Positions 9,982 to 20,556 of a stretch of DNA of 50,195 bases are shown here, piece by piece. Below the pieces are notes generated by a model. That model saw only the letters and a list, made by a program, of their open reading frames with translations. It searched no databases and had not been told where the DNA came from. Position numbers and translations under genes: made by a program. Position 1 is the first letter of the stretch. Each line of letters begins with the position of its first letter. The stretch comes from Phoronis australis (lineage: Eukaryota; Phoronida; Phoronidae): positions 66,248-116,442 of the forward strand of contig NMRA01000346.1 in NCBI GenBank assembly GCA_002633005.1, in the 5' to 3' direction.

Positions 9982-11406
9982 ACATGGGTATACTGCAGAT
10001 GCTGCAGTTATAGAACCAATAAGGATCTGTTGGGAATGTTGCTTCAAATTAACAGAGAAAAGACCAAATTTTACATCCCTCAAGAGTATCACCCTCTGTT
10101 GGCTGGCCAAAACTATATTTGTAACATTCATTTGTGCACTTGCACTTGTCTGTCATTTATTGTGGTAGGGCAACCATATTTTTGTAAACATCTGTATGCT
10201 GTGTTATTCAAAAACCAGGAAAAGGACAAAAACAAGTTATATGAATTGTATATGAGTACTGTGCCTCATATTCCAGACTACTTGTCTTCCTACCTCAAAC
10301 ACCCATCCACTGCAAGTACTTCTGATTTATGGATTGATAATTTAAGGTCAATTTCTCATGAAATGTCTGATGACGATTTTGTACAGCTGCAGGCAAACGG
10401 AACACTCCTATCTGTTTTACACACTGATTACATTTGCAACAAATTTTCTTCAGGGAGACCAGCCAAAGTAATGCCACACAAATTTGGGTATAGAAGAAAA
10501 TGTGGACCATTACCCGAAATGAAACCAATATCAGAACATGTTGAATCTAATTATGATCCTTACCGTCCTATTTTGCCATCCAAAGACAAGTCTAAGGAAG
10601 TGTTCTGTGGGCGGAGAACCAAGAGGCCATGTAAAAGGAAAAATGTTAACCAATTTGTTCAGTCTGGATTGAAAGCAATGGGAAGAGACATTTTGGCATC
10701 AAAAAAAAGAAAAATTGAAAATAGCTCACAAGCACTGGCTGTCCCTAACATTTCGTTAGACATATTAAGTGAACCGCCTGTGCTGTCACAAAATGATAGT
10801 CAAAATTGTAAAAAAACTTCCTGTAATGATTCAGTGCCAAATGTGCTTTCCGAATTACAGGTATGCGACACATGCATCTTAGAAGGTGCTAAAACACCGT
10901 TCTGTTTTACTAATGAGGATAGCCTGAGCAAACACATTCAGTGCAAGCATAGGAAACGAAGATGCATGTATTGTTTTAAAGAAGGAGTGAATTGTATTTT
11001 CAAAAATCTCCAAGAGTTCCGCAACCATCTCAAAGAGCATTCCATCACAGCTTCTACATTTGAGGAAAAGGATGCTTGTTTGTCTCGTATGTCTCACTTT
11101 CCTATTAAAAAACTACAAGACTTGTCGAATTCCAAAAAACCTGGTTTGGCAAATATTGCAAAGCATAAACTTTCCTCTAAACCGTCAAAGTATAGGTCAA
11201 AAACAAGCCTGAAACATTTCTTCTGTTCCGTCTGCAAATTAGAATTTAAGGACCCAGATGAGGTAACTGAACCATTCATTCAATGTGACAAGTGCTACGA
11301 CCGGTTTCACTTTAAATGTGCTAATGTTATTGAGGACAATCCACCTCCCCCTGAGGTGGAATGGTTTTGCCTAAGGTGTGACTCCATCATACAATCAAAT
11401 GAATGA
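9982..11406 (+). CDS. Transposase C-terminal part: SWIM finger, Cys/His cluster, PHD finger
   Basis: The frame is open from 9982. The first ATG, at 10030, gives 458 aa, but this is probably an exon or a broken continuation of the upstream ORF. SWIM finger: Cys38-x-Cys40 ... Cys52-x-His54 (HLCTCTC ... YFCKHLYAV), which normally follows the DDE core in MULE proteins. There are Lys-rich patches around residues 195-230. A Cys/His-rich region begins at Cys279/Cys282 and ends near NHLKEH. A C-terminal PHD finger has complete C4HC3 ligands: Cys399, Cys402, Cys419, Cys422, His427, Cys430, Cys447, Cys450, with Trp445. PHD fingers usually read histone H3 tails, so chromatin targeting is a reasonable inference. 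The gap from 9951 to 10010 holds acceptor-like CTACTTTCAG and CTGCAG sites, plus stops in the main frame. Confidence 0.8.
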   Translation, partial: TWVYCRCCSYRTNKDLLGMLLQINREKTKFYIPQEYHPLLAGQNYICNIHLCTCTCLSFIVVGQPYFCKHLYAVLFKNQEKDKNKLYELYMSTVPHIPDYLSSYLKHPSTASTSDLWIDNLRSISHEMSDDDFVQLQANGTLLSVLHTDYICNKFSSGRPAKVMPHKFGYRRKCGPLPEMKPISEHVESNYDPYRPILPSKDKSKEVFCGRRTKRPCKRKNVNQFVQSGLKAMGRDILASKKRKIENSSQALAVPNISLDILSEPPVLSQNDSQNCKKTSCNDSVPNVLSELQVCDTCILEGAKTPFCFTNEDSLSKHIQCKHRKRRCMYCFKEGVNCIFKNLQEFRNHLKEHSITASTFEEKDACLSRMSHFPIKKLQDLSNSKKPGLANIAKHKLSSKPSKYRSKTSLKHFFCSVCKLEFKDPDEVTEPFIQCDKCYDRFHFKCANVIEDNPPPPEVEWFCLRCDSIIQSNE

Positions 11407-12508
11407 CTTAAGATAATAATTACCTCTTCAAAGAACTAGACACCTATTCATTTTTATTGTGCTTGACTGTTAATGAATCTCAATGTCGGATTCAGATTTA
11501 ATATACGTTGTGTAAGATATGCCTTGTCCAGCATTATGCGGCTCAAATGCATCGTCTGTTTCTGATCATAGCCTTTAACTTACTATTATAGGTATCTGTT
11601 TTGTAATTTTATCAACTAATCACAACAGCAAACAGATTTAATTATAAGATACATGAAATTCTGGTTTCAATCTATCAGACTTCAAACTCCAACATGACAA
11701 CACTGACTATGACTAAAGTTGCCGGTTCAAAGGACTCCAGAACTATTACATGAACATGGTGATATTTTAAACTCTAAAGGACTTGGGTTAACAATTCATG
11801 GTTTACTACTAAACATTGACAAAATGTTTAATAATTACTGTTTATCTACAGGTATTTCACTAATCATTGTAAAGCTTGATTTTAAGTTGATTACAAGACT
11901 TATTTTATTTTCAGATGGATAAGTTGTATTCTGTGCCACCTTAGTGGTCTTATTTATTATTTTCACATCACTTTAGATGCCAGTTTATTTCCAAAGTGCT
12001 CAAAAGATTGGAAAGTGTCTACAACAACGCAACTGATGTTTTTTGACATATTCTGCATCTAGTAGTAGTCAATATTTTATAACAATCAACATTCTTTTTC
12101 AGCACTCAATGTTTCTGTTGTTTTGGTATATATTATTTGTAATTGTATTTTAGGACAGAAATTCATATGATAATAATAAATATGTTCTGTTTCGGGGGGA
12201 GGGGTTGTTCATTTGGAAGGTGGTTGGTTGTTTTGAGCAATCACTGCTGAATGCATAACTCGAAGCCCTCTTTAGCAACATACACAGAACAAGAAAATAA
12301 TGTTGTTCCATAAAAAAAACAAGTTTCACTTTATTTGAGATGTCAAAACTATTTCTTTTGTGAAATTATACTGTCTTTAATGGGCACCAATGTCTTCATA
12401 AATTGTAAGTCTAATATGTGTAAACTATGTATGTCAACATTGGTACTTGTACTCAACATGTTGCAACTGGTTGAAAATTGAGAGTTGTACAAGGATAAGA
12501 CATAAGGT
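11407..12508. other. Non-coding flank downstream of the transposase
   Basis: AT-rich, with no convincing ORF. AATAAA at 12175-12180 could serve as a polyadenylation signal for the transposase transcript. I could not find a terminal inverted repeat marking the element's right end. Confidence 0.3.
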
Positions 12509-13440
12509 AACAGTCGGATATGGCACATTTTGAGAACTAGTTTCTCCACTGAATAATAGGCATCAAACTGGTTCTTAAAAGTTAGGTTATGCAATATCCG
12601 AGTGTAGTACACTATTCAGAGCGTATGAGATTTTTACATCAAATTATGCCATGATCATTTTTATTCTTCCTCAGATGTTTGAGACTTCATTTATTCTGCA
12701 GGTGCCTGCTTTGAAAGATAAGTTTTATCAATGCTAATATTGTATGTCTATAGAAATACGGATCCTTAATGATGGGTTTTATGTGTCATGAAGCAATGTA
12801 AAATAAAATGAGTCAACTGCAAATTACAAATTCTATGTTGTTTTCTCCTATGGTAAATACAATATTTCATGTTACAATTTAAGTTTTGTGGTGTTCAGCA
12901 TATTGAAAATAGCCTACATTCTACTTTTGATTTTAAGCTTCATTGCACACTATTTATCTATAAGAAACTGAAAATTGAATGACACCTCAGTTTACACTTA
13001 TGAAATGTTTATGTAATAATCTTTACATTTCCATTACTGACAAGAACTACCTGGACTAAAGAAACATCTTCAGAAATCACTGGAATTAGTATGGCCAATT
13101 CCTCACATTTGCAAATTGATTTATGTTTACACTGCATGTAATTAGGGCATAGAAAAATTCAATGAGGTGAACATGATGTTTCAAACCCAAGTCTTGACAA
13201 CCATTGCAGTGTCAATCATACAAAACATTGTAGCAGTGCAACAACATCGACTTTGTGACCGACAGTGCAAGGCTGATTAATATGTAAAGTGTGCATTTTA
13301 CAACCCATTTACTTATCTCGGAGGTAATATTAGGCAATATGCGAGTTATATCCACTTGTGAAGACTAGGAGACATTGACGCGCATGTCATCAAATACGCT
13401 ATCTGGTCGCTAGGTGTCGCGACTGGGTCGCGTTTGCAAG
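12509..13440. repeat. Duplicated segment, copy 1 (probable haplotype copy)
   Basis: Starts at ACAGTCGGATATGGCACATT and matches 13722-15136 with scattered single-base differences and a few indels. This copy lacks the mariner-like MITE present in the other; its empty site GAACTAGTTTC is at 12535-12545. It also lacks a ~300-bp block and a ~25-bp block that copy 2 has near its right end. No coding signal. Confidence 0.85.
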
Positions 13441-13468
13441 GTCTCGAGAGTTCATGACAGTTCAGAAA

Positions 13469-13593
13469 GTGTATGACTAGTCTCCTAACCTGGTTCCCGG
13501 GCCTCACAAGATGACGTCACGGATAACAACCAATCTCGTGGGTCTGTGAAGGAGACTTGTGAGGCCCGGGAACCAGGTTAGTGTATGACTAGT
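13469..13593. mobile_element. Tiny (~97 bp) element with perfect 26-bp inverted repeats
   Basis: CTAACCTGGTTCCCGGG... (13485-13510) is repeated exactly inverted at 13556-13581. The direct repeat AGTGTATGACTAG flanks it at 13469-13481 and 13580-13593, consistent with an 11-13 bp target duplication plus a few extra bases (TCTC) at the left. The interior is only about 45 bp, so it would fold into one hairpin. Long duplications fit Mutator-like elements, but the family is unassigned. Confidence 0.65.
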
Positions 13594-13678
13594 GGCCATA
13601 TATACAGCAAAGATAGTCTGCGTTTTCCAAACTCGTTCGCCTGTGTGTTAAAGGCCACGCTTGGTTTCCCACTACACC

Positions 13679-13720
13679 AGTGGCGGATCTAGAATATCAC
13701 AAGGGGGGGGCCCAACATTT
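13679..13720 (+). mobile_element. Truncated MITE end cut by assembly gap
   Basis: CAGTGGCGGATCTAGAA followed by a run of G resembles the widespread terminal sequence of small hAT-like MITEs in animals. The sequence stops at the N at 13721, so the rest is missing. A related end occurs at 19630. Confidence 0.4.
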
Positions 13721-13721
13721 N
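13721..13721. other. Assembly gap (single N)
   Basis: One undetermined base exactly where the second copy of the duplicated segment begins. This points to a contig join and not a sequencing ambiguity. Confidence 0.9.
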
Positions 13722-13750
13722 AACAGTCGGATATGGCACATTTTGAGAAC

Positions 13751-13913
13751 TACCGTAATCGTTCTGGTTAACGCCCTGGGCGGTTAAATTGGCGAATCCA
13801 AAAAATCGGGGGAAGGCGGTTAACCGAGCAGTGGGCGGTTAAATCGAAAATCCACTTAAAGTCGGGGATGGGCGGTTAACTGAGCATGGGCGTTAACCCG
13901 AACGATTACGGTA
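13751..13913. mobile_element. Tc1/mariner-like MITE with TA duplication
   Basis: Element 13753-13911 (159 bp). It begins CCGTAATCGTTCTGGTTAAC and ends with the near-perfect inverse, GTTAACCCGAACGATTACGG. It is flanked by TA on both sides; the other copy of the segment has a single TA at 12538-12539 and no insert, so the target duplication is directly visible. Inside, GGGCGGTTAA recurs several times. No coding capacity. Confidence 0.85.
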
Positions 13914-14726
13914 GTTTCTCCACTGAATAATAGGCATCAAACTGGTTCTCAAAAGTTAGGTTATGCAATATCCGAGTGTAGTACACTATTCAGAGCGTAT
14001 GAGATTTTTACATCAAATTATGCCATGATCATTTTTATTCTTCCTCAGATGTTTGAGACTTCATTTATTCTGCAGGTGCCTGCTTTGAAAGATAAGTTTT
14101 GTCAATGCTAATACTGTATGTCTACAGAAATACAGATCCTTAATGATGGTTTTTATGTGTCATGAAGCAATGTAAAATAAAATGAGTCAATTGCAAATTA
14201 CAAATTCTATGTTGTTTTCTCTTATGGTAAATACAATATTTCATGTTACAATTTAAATTTTGTGGTGTTCAGCATATTGAAAATAGCCTACATTCTACTT
14301 TTGATTTTAAGCTTCATTGCACACTATTTATCTATAAGAAAATGGAAATTGAATGACACCTCAGTTTACACTGATGAAATGTTTATGTAATAATCTTTAC
14401 ATTTCCATTACTGACAAGAACTACCTGGACTAAAGAAACATCTTCAGAAATCACTGGAATTAGTATGGCCAATTCCTCACATTTGCAAATTGATTTATGT
14501 TTACACTGCATGTAATCAGGGCATAGAAAAATTCAATGAGGTGAACATGGTGGTTCAAACCCAAGTCTTGACAACCATTGCAGTGTCAATCAGACAAAAC
14601 ATTGTAGCAGTGCAACAACATCGACTTTGTGACCGACTGTGCAAGGCTGATTAATATGTAAAGGGTGCATCTTACAAGCCATTTACTTATCTCGGAGGTA
14701 ATAATAGGCAATATGCGAGTTATATC

Positions 14727-15026
14727 ATGAGCATAAATGCCATGCAGTTGAACTATTTTCGTTTACACCTTTAATTTTTACAAATTATCAAAGAATACAA
14801 CTCACTGCAGTGCAGCAGGTTGAGTGCATAAAAACATAGTACTCGCTGATACTATCGACTGTTCAAATCTTGCGACATTACGTTTTTAATGCAGCCGCTC
14901 AAACACGCTGTTCATCTCTCAACAGCTTTATTTAAATTACTCTTACTTGACTAATCCCTCATTTCGTGCAATTCGAAAACAAAACCTCCATCGCAAGTGT
15001 TTACTTCTTGTATAAAATGCTCCTCC
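14727..15026. repeat. ~300-bp block present only in copy 2
   Basis: Inserted in copy 2, or deleted from copy 1, between GAGTTATATC and CCACTTGTGAAG. It has no obvious inverted termini or target duplication and no ORF. Confidence 0.5.
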
Positions 15027-15612
15027 ACTTGTGAAGACTAGGGGACATTGACGCGCATGTCATCAAAAACGCTATCTGGTCGCTAGGTGTCGCGAGAGTA
15101 AAAAAAGGTAATTTTGCGACTGGGTCGCGTTTGCCCCACGGACCCTGGTAGAGTTCAGGAAGAGTTCATTGGGCTGTCTCGCGGTGAAAAAATCTAGCCA
15201 ATCACGTGTTCTCTTTTGGAATACACTACAATATCCCGTGTAATCTCGCGAATTCTTGATTTTCTAGCGAGATCCTAGCGAGGTCCTAAATTTGGGTCAT
15301 CCCGCTGGTCTTCGGGTCATGGATTTTGATGTCTTCTAGAACTTTTTTTAATTATTTCCCGTTGCAGTAGAAATTATGGTACCGCCAAAGACAATTAGCG
15401 GGTTGTGTGGCTTTCACGTAGATTTCAGTGCCCACATTCAATGCCGTCGTATTCTACGCTAGAGGGCATTGTATGCAACATGGAAGCGGTCCGTTTCAAA
15501 ATGTATAACCTAGGCACGCAAAAACTATGAACTATGTGTAACTTGTCCTTCTCTTATTTTGGTATGCAGTTGCTAGTCATTTATGCCAGGATTTTTGTTA
15601 AATCGGTTTTAT

Positions 15613-15823
15613 NGCAGGCAGGCTCCGACGTAGCACTTAGTCGGGCCCCAGCCAAGCTGCCGGAGGCAGCGCAGGCAGGCTCCGACGTAGCACTTAGGCG
15701 GGCCCCAGCCAAGCTGCCGGAGGCAGCGCAGGCAGGCTCCGACGTAGCACTTAGGCGGGCACCAGCCAAGCTGCCGGAGGCAGCGCAGGCAAGCTCCGAC
15801 GTAGCACTTAGGCGGGCCCCAGG
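15613..15823. repeat. 57-bp tandem repeat, ~3.6 copies, abutting an N
   Basis: The unit begins GCAGGCTCCGACGTAGCACT and includes GCCAAGCTGCCGGAGGCAGC. It is GC-rich in an AT-rich setting. 57 bp is 19 codons, so the plus strand reads as a repeated Ala-rich peptide (SDVALRRAPAKLPEAAQ), but no start, splice context or neighbouring exon supports translation. The N at 15613 marks the left edge, so the true copy number is probably larger. Confidence 0.85.
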
Positions 15824-15829
15824 ACTTAA

Positions 15830-18800
15830 ACACCGTTTACAAAACGAATTCAAAATAAAATCATGATGTTTTAGAACATCAATGGTTTTTTGAGATTACG
15901 TCTTTGAACATTTTCATCAAATGAAATTCGAACTTGTTATCGATAACGTTGTTTTGCCATTACTGTGCTTTTCTTTTCTTTTTCGCTAAATTTTACTTAA
16001 GGGAATATTCTTGTGAGGCCATCATTATGAATATCAGACAAGTAAAAACCGAAATTTCAAATTTTACTTGGGTTTCTAGTTTCCGATAATATGAACATTT
16101 AAGGAGTTAAAATATTTAATTTTGTAAAAAATTTAGCTAAAATCGCATACTTGGCAATAAAGTCCAAGCAACCTTCGAGGACGAATTTAACATACGTGAG
16201 CCGAGGTCAGTGTATTTCATAGTGTGAAGTATACATTGAAAGAAATTTGGTTAGGAAAGTAAAAAGATGCCCCAACAAACTTGTAACTGAAGTGTAAAAC
16301 ATTTTAAATGCTTTTTTCTCATGAAAGTTGAACGGTAATACACTTTTCAACTCTGTTGTCAGTCCTATTAGTGGTACTGCAGGAACTTTTTGATGCACTG
16401 TAACCCGTCGTGACGTCGTGGTCCTGTATGGTCCCGTAAGGATTATAAACCTTATATTGATGATGTCGACCAATCCACTTTCTGTCACCTGCTTTGCATT
16501 TTTAGTGTAAATCTTCCAAAATAAAAGCAGGAACCAACTGAAAAAACTTATACTTCCTATCTCATAAATTGCACGTAGTGGTCCTTGACGGGTGGCCTTT
16601 TCCAAAGGTGTTGTGTAACTTGCTAAAAGCGTAGGTCACGCTTGCCCGTTTAGCAGAATTTGTTAGAAATTTTCAAGATTTCTTCAAGACTTATGAGGGT
16701 TGGCGATAAGTTACAAAGCATTATTCTGTTTCAGAGAACTGGATGGGGAAAGTCGTTTTTAGTATGTGTAAGTAGGCCAAAACCGAGTTTGGTATCCTTT
16801 AAATGATAAACAAAGCCCAGCTATTTAACAAATGACAAAGTCGTTCAAATAAAATACAGCAATTAAGACTAAATGTAGTTCACTTCCGAGAAGGAATATC
16901 ATACAGGCGACCCGATTTGAGAGCCTATAGTGTATTTTATATTGACAAGATCTCCCAGTTATACAATTAACAACGCAATTTTTGAGAGACTGCACTGAAA
17001 CCAGTTGTGAAACCGTGTACTTGAATAAAGACGTATTCCTGAAGTAGATTTTTCACTTCGCTTTTCCAAATAAAACAAATGATTGATCAAGTTTTGATGG
17101 CTCATATGAGTACACACACGTAGTCAAAACCGGTAACTGCCAGAATACTGATTTACAGCTGAAAGGCACCATATCTTTGGCTCTGGTGTCATTCGTGTTA
17201 GTGGTCCTTCTGCACTTCTGGTACACTGTAACTGCTCGCGACGTCAGGTGTCGTGGGTAAATGGTACACTAGTCATCCAAAGTCCACTAGTTCGACGACT
17301 TGCCAAGTCGCTAAAAATTGCACAATAAGAAGTGATCACCCTTATATGACCTGAATTCAGAAAACTTCAAGTGAGAAAGAATGTGTACAGAGTTTATATG
17401 AAATTAAGGTATCCATGGGTCGCAAGGTTTGCAAGTCTAAAAATCCATAAATCTGAAGACTTATTCACACAATTACAAAAACCCACCGAAGGTTATAAAT
17501 TTGAACTTTCATGACACTAGGTTCCGAACAGTGATTTTGAGCAAAACGTTCAGGGATTTATTTGCACACGGCTGCTTGAAACCAGTTCTTCGAAGAGCCT
17601 GCGCCTCTCAAAACGGGATCCAAACATCAAGTTGGGCGATTCACTGTGTTGCTGTAGTTATTTACATGTTCGAAGTATGGTTTATCGCCGTCAAAGTTTT
17701 GCTGCTTGGCTGTCGTTGACTTTGAATCGCTGGTTTCTGGCATCATAGATCTTCGGACTAGTTTCGAACTAACTAGTTTTTTTCTTTCTGTCGGATTTGT
17801 GAACCTTCGGCCTTATGATGCCTTTTTACTCATTTGTGGTATTATGAGAGTCATTCGAACTTGTGAACCTTTGGAGTATCGAGTTGTACCCTATTTATAC
17901 TAATACAGTATGACATGCAAGCAACGTTAGATTACATAAACCCCCTGTTAGATTATCTTCTTAATTTTGGTCTTCCACCTTTCTTCCGTCTTGGTTATTC
18001 GTGGGTCGCAGCTTGTCGTTTATGTATGGGTATGACGTGCAAAGAGACAAAAACGTGCAGTAATGAAATTTACAGACAATCGGCAAATCAACTATTGTTT
18101 TCAAGTTGACACTTCGAGATTAATAGAAAAATCTACCAAGGCAGTTATCGATCACGGGAACCATTGTTCTGATCCATATGTTGGGGGTCATCTTGATGTG
18201 TTCCCGTTTTATGCATATCGGGATTCTACATATGTACGTGTCCCGGGTTCGGCATGACCAGTTTTCATTGCATTGGACGGAGTTCTATGTGTCCTGGTGT
18301 GGTAGCTGTGATTGTCCCCCTGCAGAGAATGTCCTAGCTGCATATAGTTGAATGCCGGTGTACTGGAACGTTAATCAGTGGATTAGCCGGATGCTTAATA
18401 CACGCAAGCCGGACAATTTCTCCAAGGGGACAATGGCTACTTTCACACCGAGTTCTATGTGTCATTGGTGAGTGCTCGATGAGCCAAGAAAATTAACATA
18501 CCCAAGTTCGCCGTTTGCGACCTAGCCGAAATCTCTAAAACCAAAGGCGCATTTTCAAGAAGTGAGCTAGCATTCCAAAATTCCAGGGGGCATTGCTTTA
18601 TCTGACTACGACCAGAATCCAATGCAACTAAGGAGAATGCATAAAAATAACACGTTACTTTATTACTTGTTGAACTTATGCCCTAAATCAGGATCGAAAA
18701 GCACCTGACAACTGTCAGGTGGGCCTAAATGGCAAATGTTGCTAAAACTTGCACACTCGTCCGCTTAGCGTCTGGACTATTACGCAAAACACCGGGACAC

Positions 18801-18860
18801 AAAAACCCGGACAGATAGGATCCGGAGTCCATAAAACGGGACGCATGTTAGGGCCCTAGT
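15830..18860. other. ~3 kb without recognisable genes
   Basis: Only short open frames with no conserved motif on either strand. AT-rich, with a few repeated phrases such as GAGTTCTATGTGTC (18281 and 18452). I see nothing I can name. Confidence 0.5.
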
Positions 18861-18864
18861 TAGT

Positions 18865-19249
18865 ATGTTAGTACAAATGTTAGTCGGGATTAGAAAGAGC
18901 GTTAAATTCAGCAAGTCAAGTAACAAACGTCTAGTGCAAGCTAATGATAATACACTTGATAAAATAATTTACCCCAGCTCATGCTATGGAGCCGAAATAT
19001 GGGGCTTACAAGAATACAACTGGTTAGAACAAGTGCAAATTAAATTTTGCAGGCGTGTATTGGGTTTAGCTAATTCATGCTGAAACAATGCTGCACTGAG
19101 CGCATGTCGGCGGTTGCCGTTATTTACTAATCACTATGTTTCCGTGATCAGGTATTGGTTCAAACTTCTCAAAATGCCTCCTCGCGTGACTTTGACCAAA
19201 ATGGTCGACACTCCCGAAATTGAGCCACATCACTTAGACTTATACAGCC
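18865..19249 (+). pseudogene. LINE reverse-transcriptase fragment (C-terminal part)
   Basis: The translation contains CYGAEIWG and LEQVQIKFCRRVLGL; after a TGA at 19081-19083 the same frame continues with ALSACRRLPLF and YWFKLLKMP. This pattern (YG.E.WG ... VQ..FCK..LG ... ELGR.PL ... YW.K) is typical of the region downstream of the RT domain in several non-LTR families. It is 5'-truncated, carries an in-frame stop, and is cut on the right by the foldback element starting near 19245. Confidence 0.7.
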
Positions 19250-20380
19250 GATTTAATAAAGGTGGTTTAAAGTTAAACCTGGTTTAAACTGGACTTAGAC
19301 CAGGCTTAAAGATAATCTGCATTTCATAAAGTGGCTTACCATTTAGACCAGTGGTCTAGTAAAACCTGGTTTAACTCCTATTTAGAACTGGTCTAAGTCA
19401 GTTTTCATTTCACCAACGAAGTCTATATTCTTTAGATCTGTATTAAGATCTTAAACCAGGTTTAACTTTAGACTTGGTCAGACCTAGGTTTAACTGTTAA
19501 ATATGACAGACTTGCATGATATAGATGCAACTGAATGAGGCCGCGGTGTGCATTTACGACGCAGTTTTAGAGCGAAAATGGACCATTTTCAATGTTCAGT
19601 TTTACGACGACACAAGATCAAACGTAGCAGGGGCGGATCCACGAAAATTAAGGGGAGGGGGTCGGTCAAGGACTTTTTAAAAGGGGGGACCAAGTCAACA
19701 ATTTGAATATTATAGATTTGAGCTCACTAAAATCAAGCAAAAAGAGAGTCCGGACCCCTTGGATCCGCCTATGTGTAGACCAGTTCGTGCTGGATAGTGT
19801 CCTTCGGATTCTTCAGAATACGACTGGTCGAGCAGGGTGTCATCGTCATAAGTGCTACGTGTTTGACTGAAGACAGCATTTTATGATTCTTCTTAGTTCC
19901 ACCTCCATTGGTCTCCGATTTAATGTTGCCGGGAAGGGGTCTTGTCACTAAAATGGCACGGAAATAAATTTGGACATTTATGATATTACGGCTAATCGTG
20001 AGCATGTACTTTAATGTGTGTATACGTGTGGTGGTCACACACATTTTTCCTCATGAGAAAAGCTTTTACACCTTTTTCGCAAATGTCTGCACTGATACTA
20101 CTAGTGTGTGCCATTGTATACCCACGTGATCAAGGTTTCATTGAAGCACTTCAATAGTTTCTTTGTTGGGTTAATACAGATCGACACAGCAGGGTGGCTT
20201 AGATACTTTAAACTTGGTTTTACTAAACCGGCTCCCTGGTCTAACAAAATCAGGTTTTCAGACTTTTAAACCACGTTGGTGAAATGCAAATTGGGTCTAA
20301 ACTTAGACCAGGTGTAGGAAGACCAGGTTTAAGTCTTAAATCTGGTTTTGTTAAACCACCTTTATGAAATCGCCGGGCTG
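19245..20380. mobile_element. Foldback DNA element with ~200-250-bp inverted arms
   Basis: The left end ATTTAATAAAGGTGGTTTAA matches the reverse complement of the right end, ATTTCATAAAGGTGGTTTAA (20352-20371). The arms are built from short alternating phrases (ACCTGGTTTAA, TTAGACCAG, TTTCACCAACG) and continue for about 250 bp on the left and 190 bp on the right. The middle has no transposase ORF. The element interrupts the LINE fragment and itself contains a nested MITE. Family not assigned. Confidence 0.75.
19630..19772. mobile_element. Nested MITE with GGATCC-type inverted ends
   Basis: The left end AGGGGCGGATCCACG is mirrored by CTTGGATCCGCCTAT on the right. A G-rich run near the left and a GTCCGGACCCC stretch near the right fit the common non-autonomous hAT-like group. 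I cannot identify an 8-bp target duplication with confidence. It lies inside the foldback element. Confidence 0.55.
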
Positions 20381-20556
20381 TTAATGTTTTACTACACGGT
20401 AGAGCTAACGGACGTCGGCCTGTGCACACAAAATATGTGAGTTAACCGGCACTCACCTTGCACGTTGCAGCGTTTTCAGTGAAAAACTATCTAGTAAACG
20501 CCATTTTCTTGCATAATCCTCCGCCTTTTGTAACAAAAAAGTCTATCGTCGATGAC

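Larger units (their letters stand above)
13722..15136. repeat. Duplicated segment, copy 2 (probable haplotype copy)
   Basis: Near-identical to 12509-13440, beginning immediately after the N. Differences: a 159-bp MITE at 13753-13911; an extra ~300 bp (about 14727-15026); an extra ~25 bp near 15100 bounded by GCGA microhomology; scattered substitutions. The order and orientation are otherwise the same. Confidence 0.85.

Noticed and set aside
6445-11406. RAG-like recombinase suggested by a PHD finger near a DDE core
   Set aside because: The DDE motifs, CxxH element and SWIM finger are those of MULE transposases; no RAG1 or RAG2 features are visible.
15581-15853. Minus-strand open frames with repeated Cys/Ala peptides
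   Set aside because: Produced by the 57-bp tandem repeat, not by a gene.
16207-16605. 132-aa minus-strand open frame
   Set aside because: No motif, no conserved neighbours and AT-rich codon use; probably chance.
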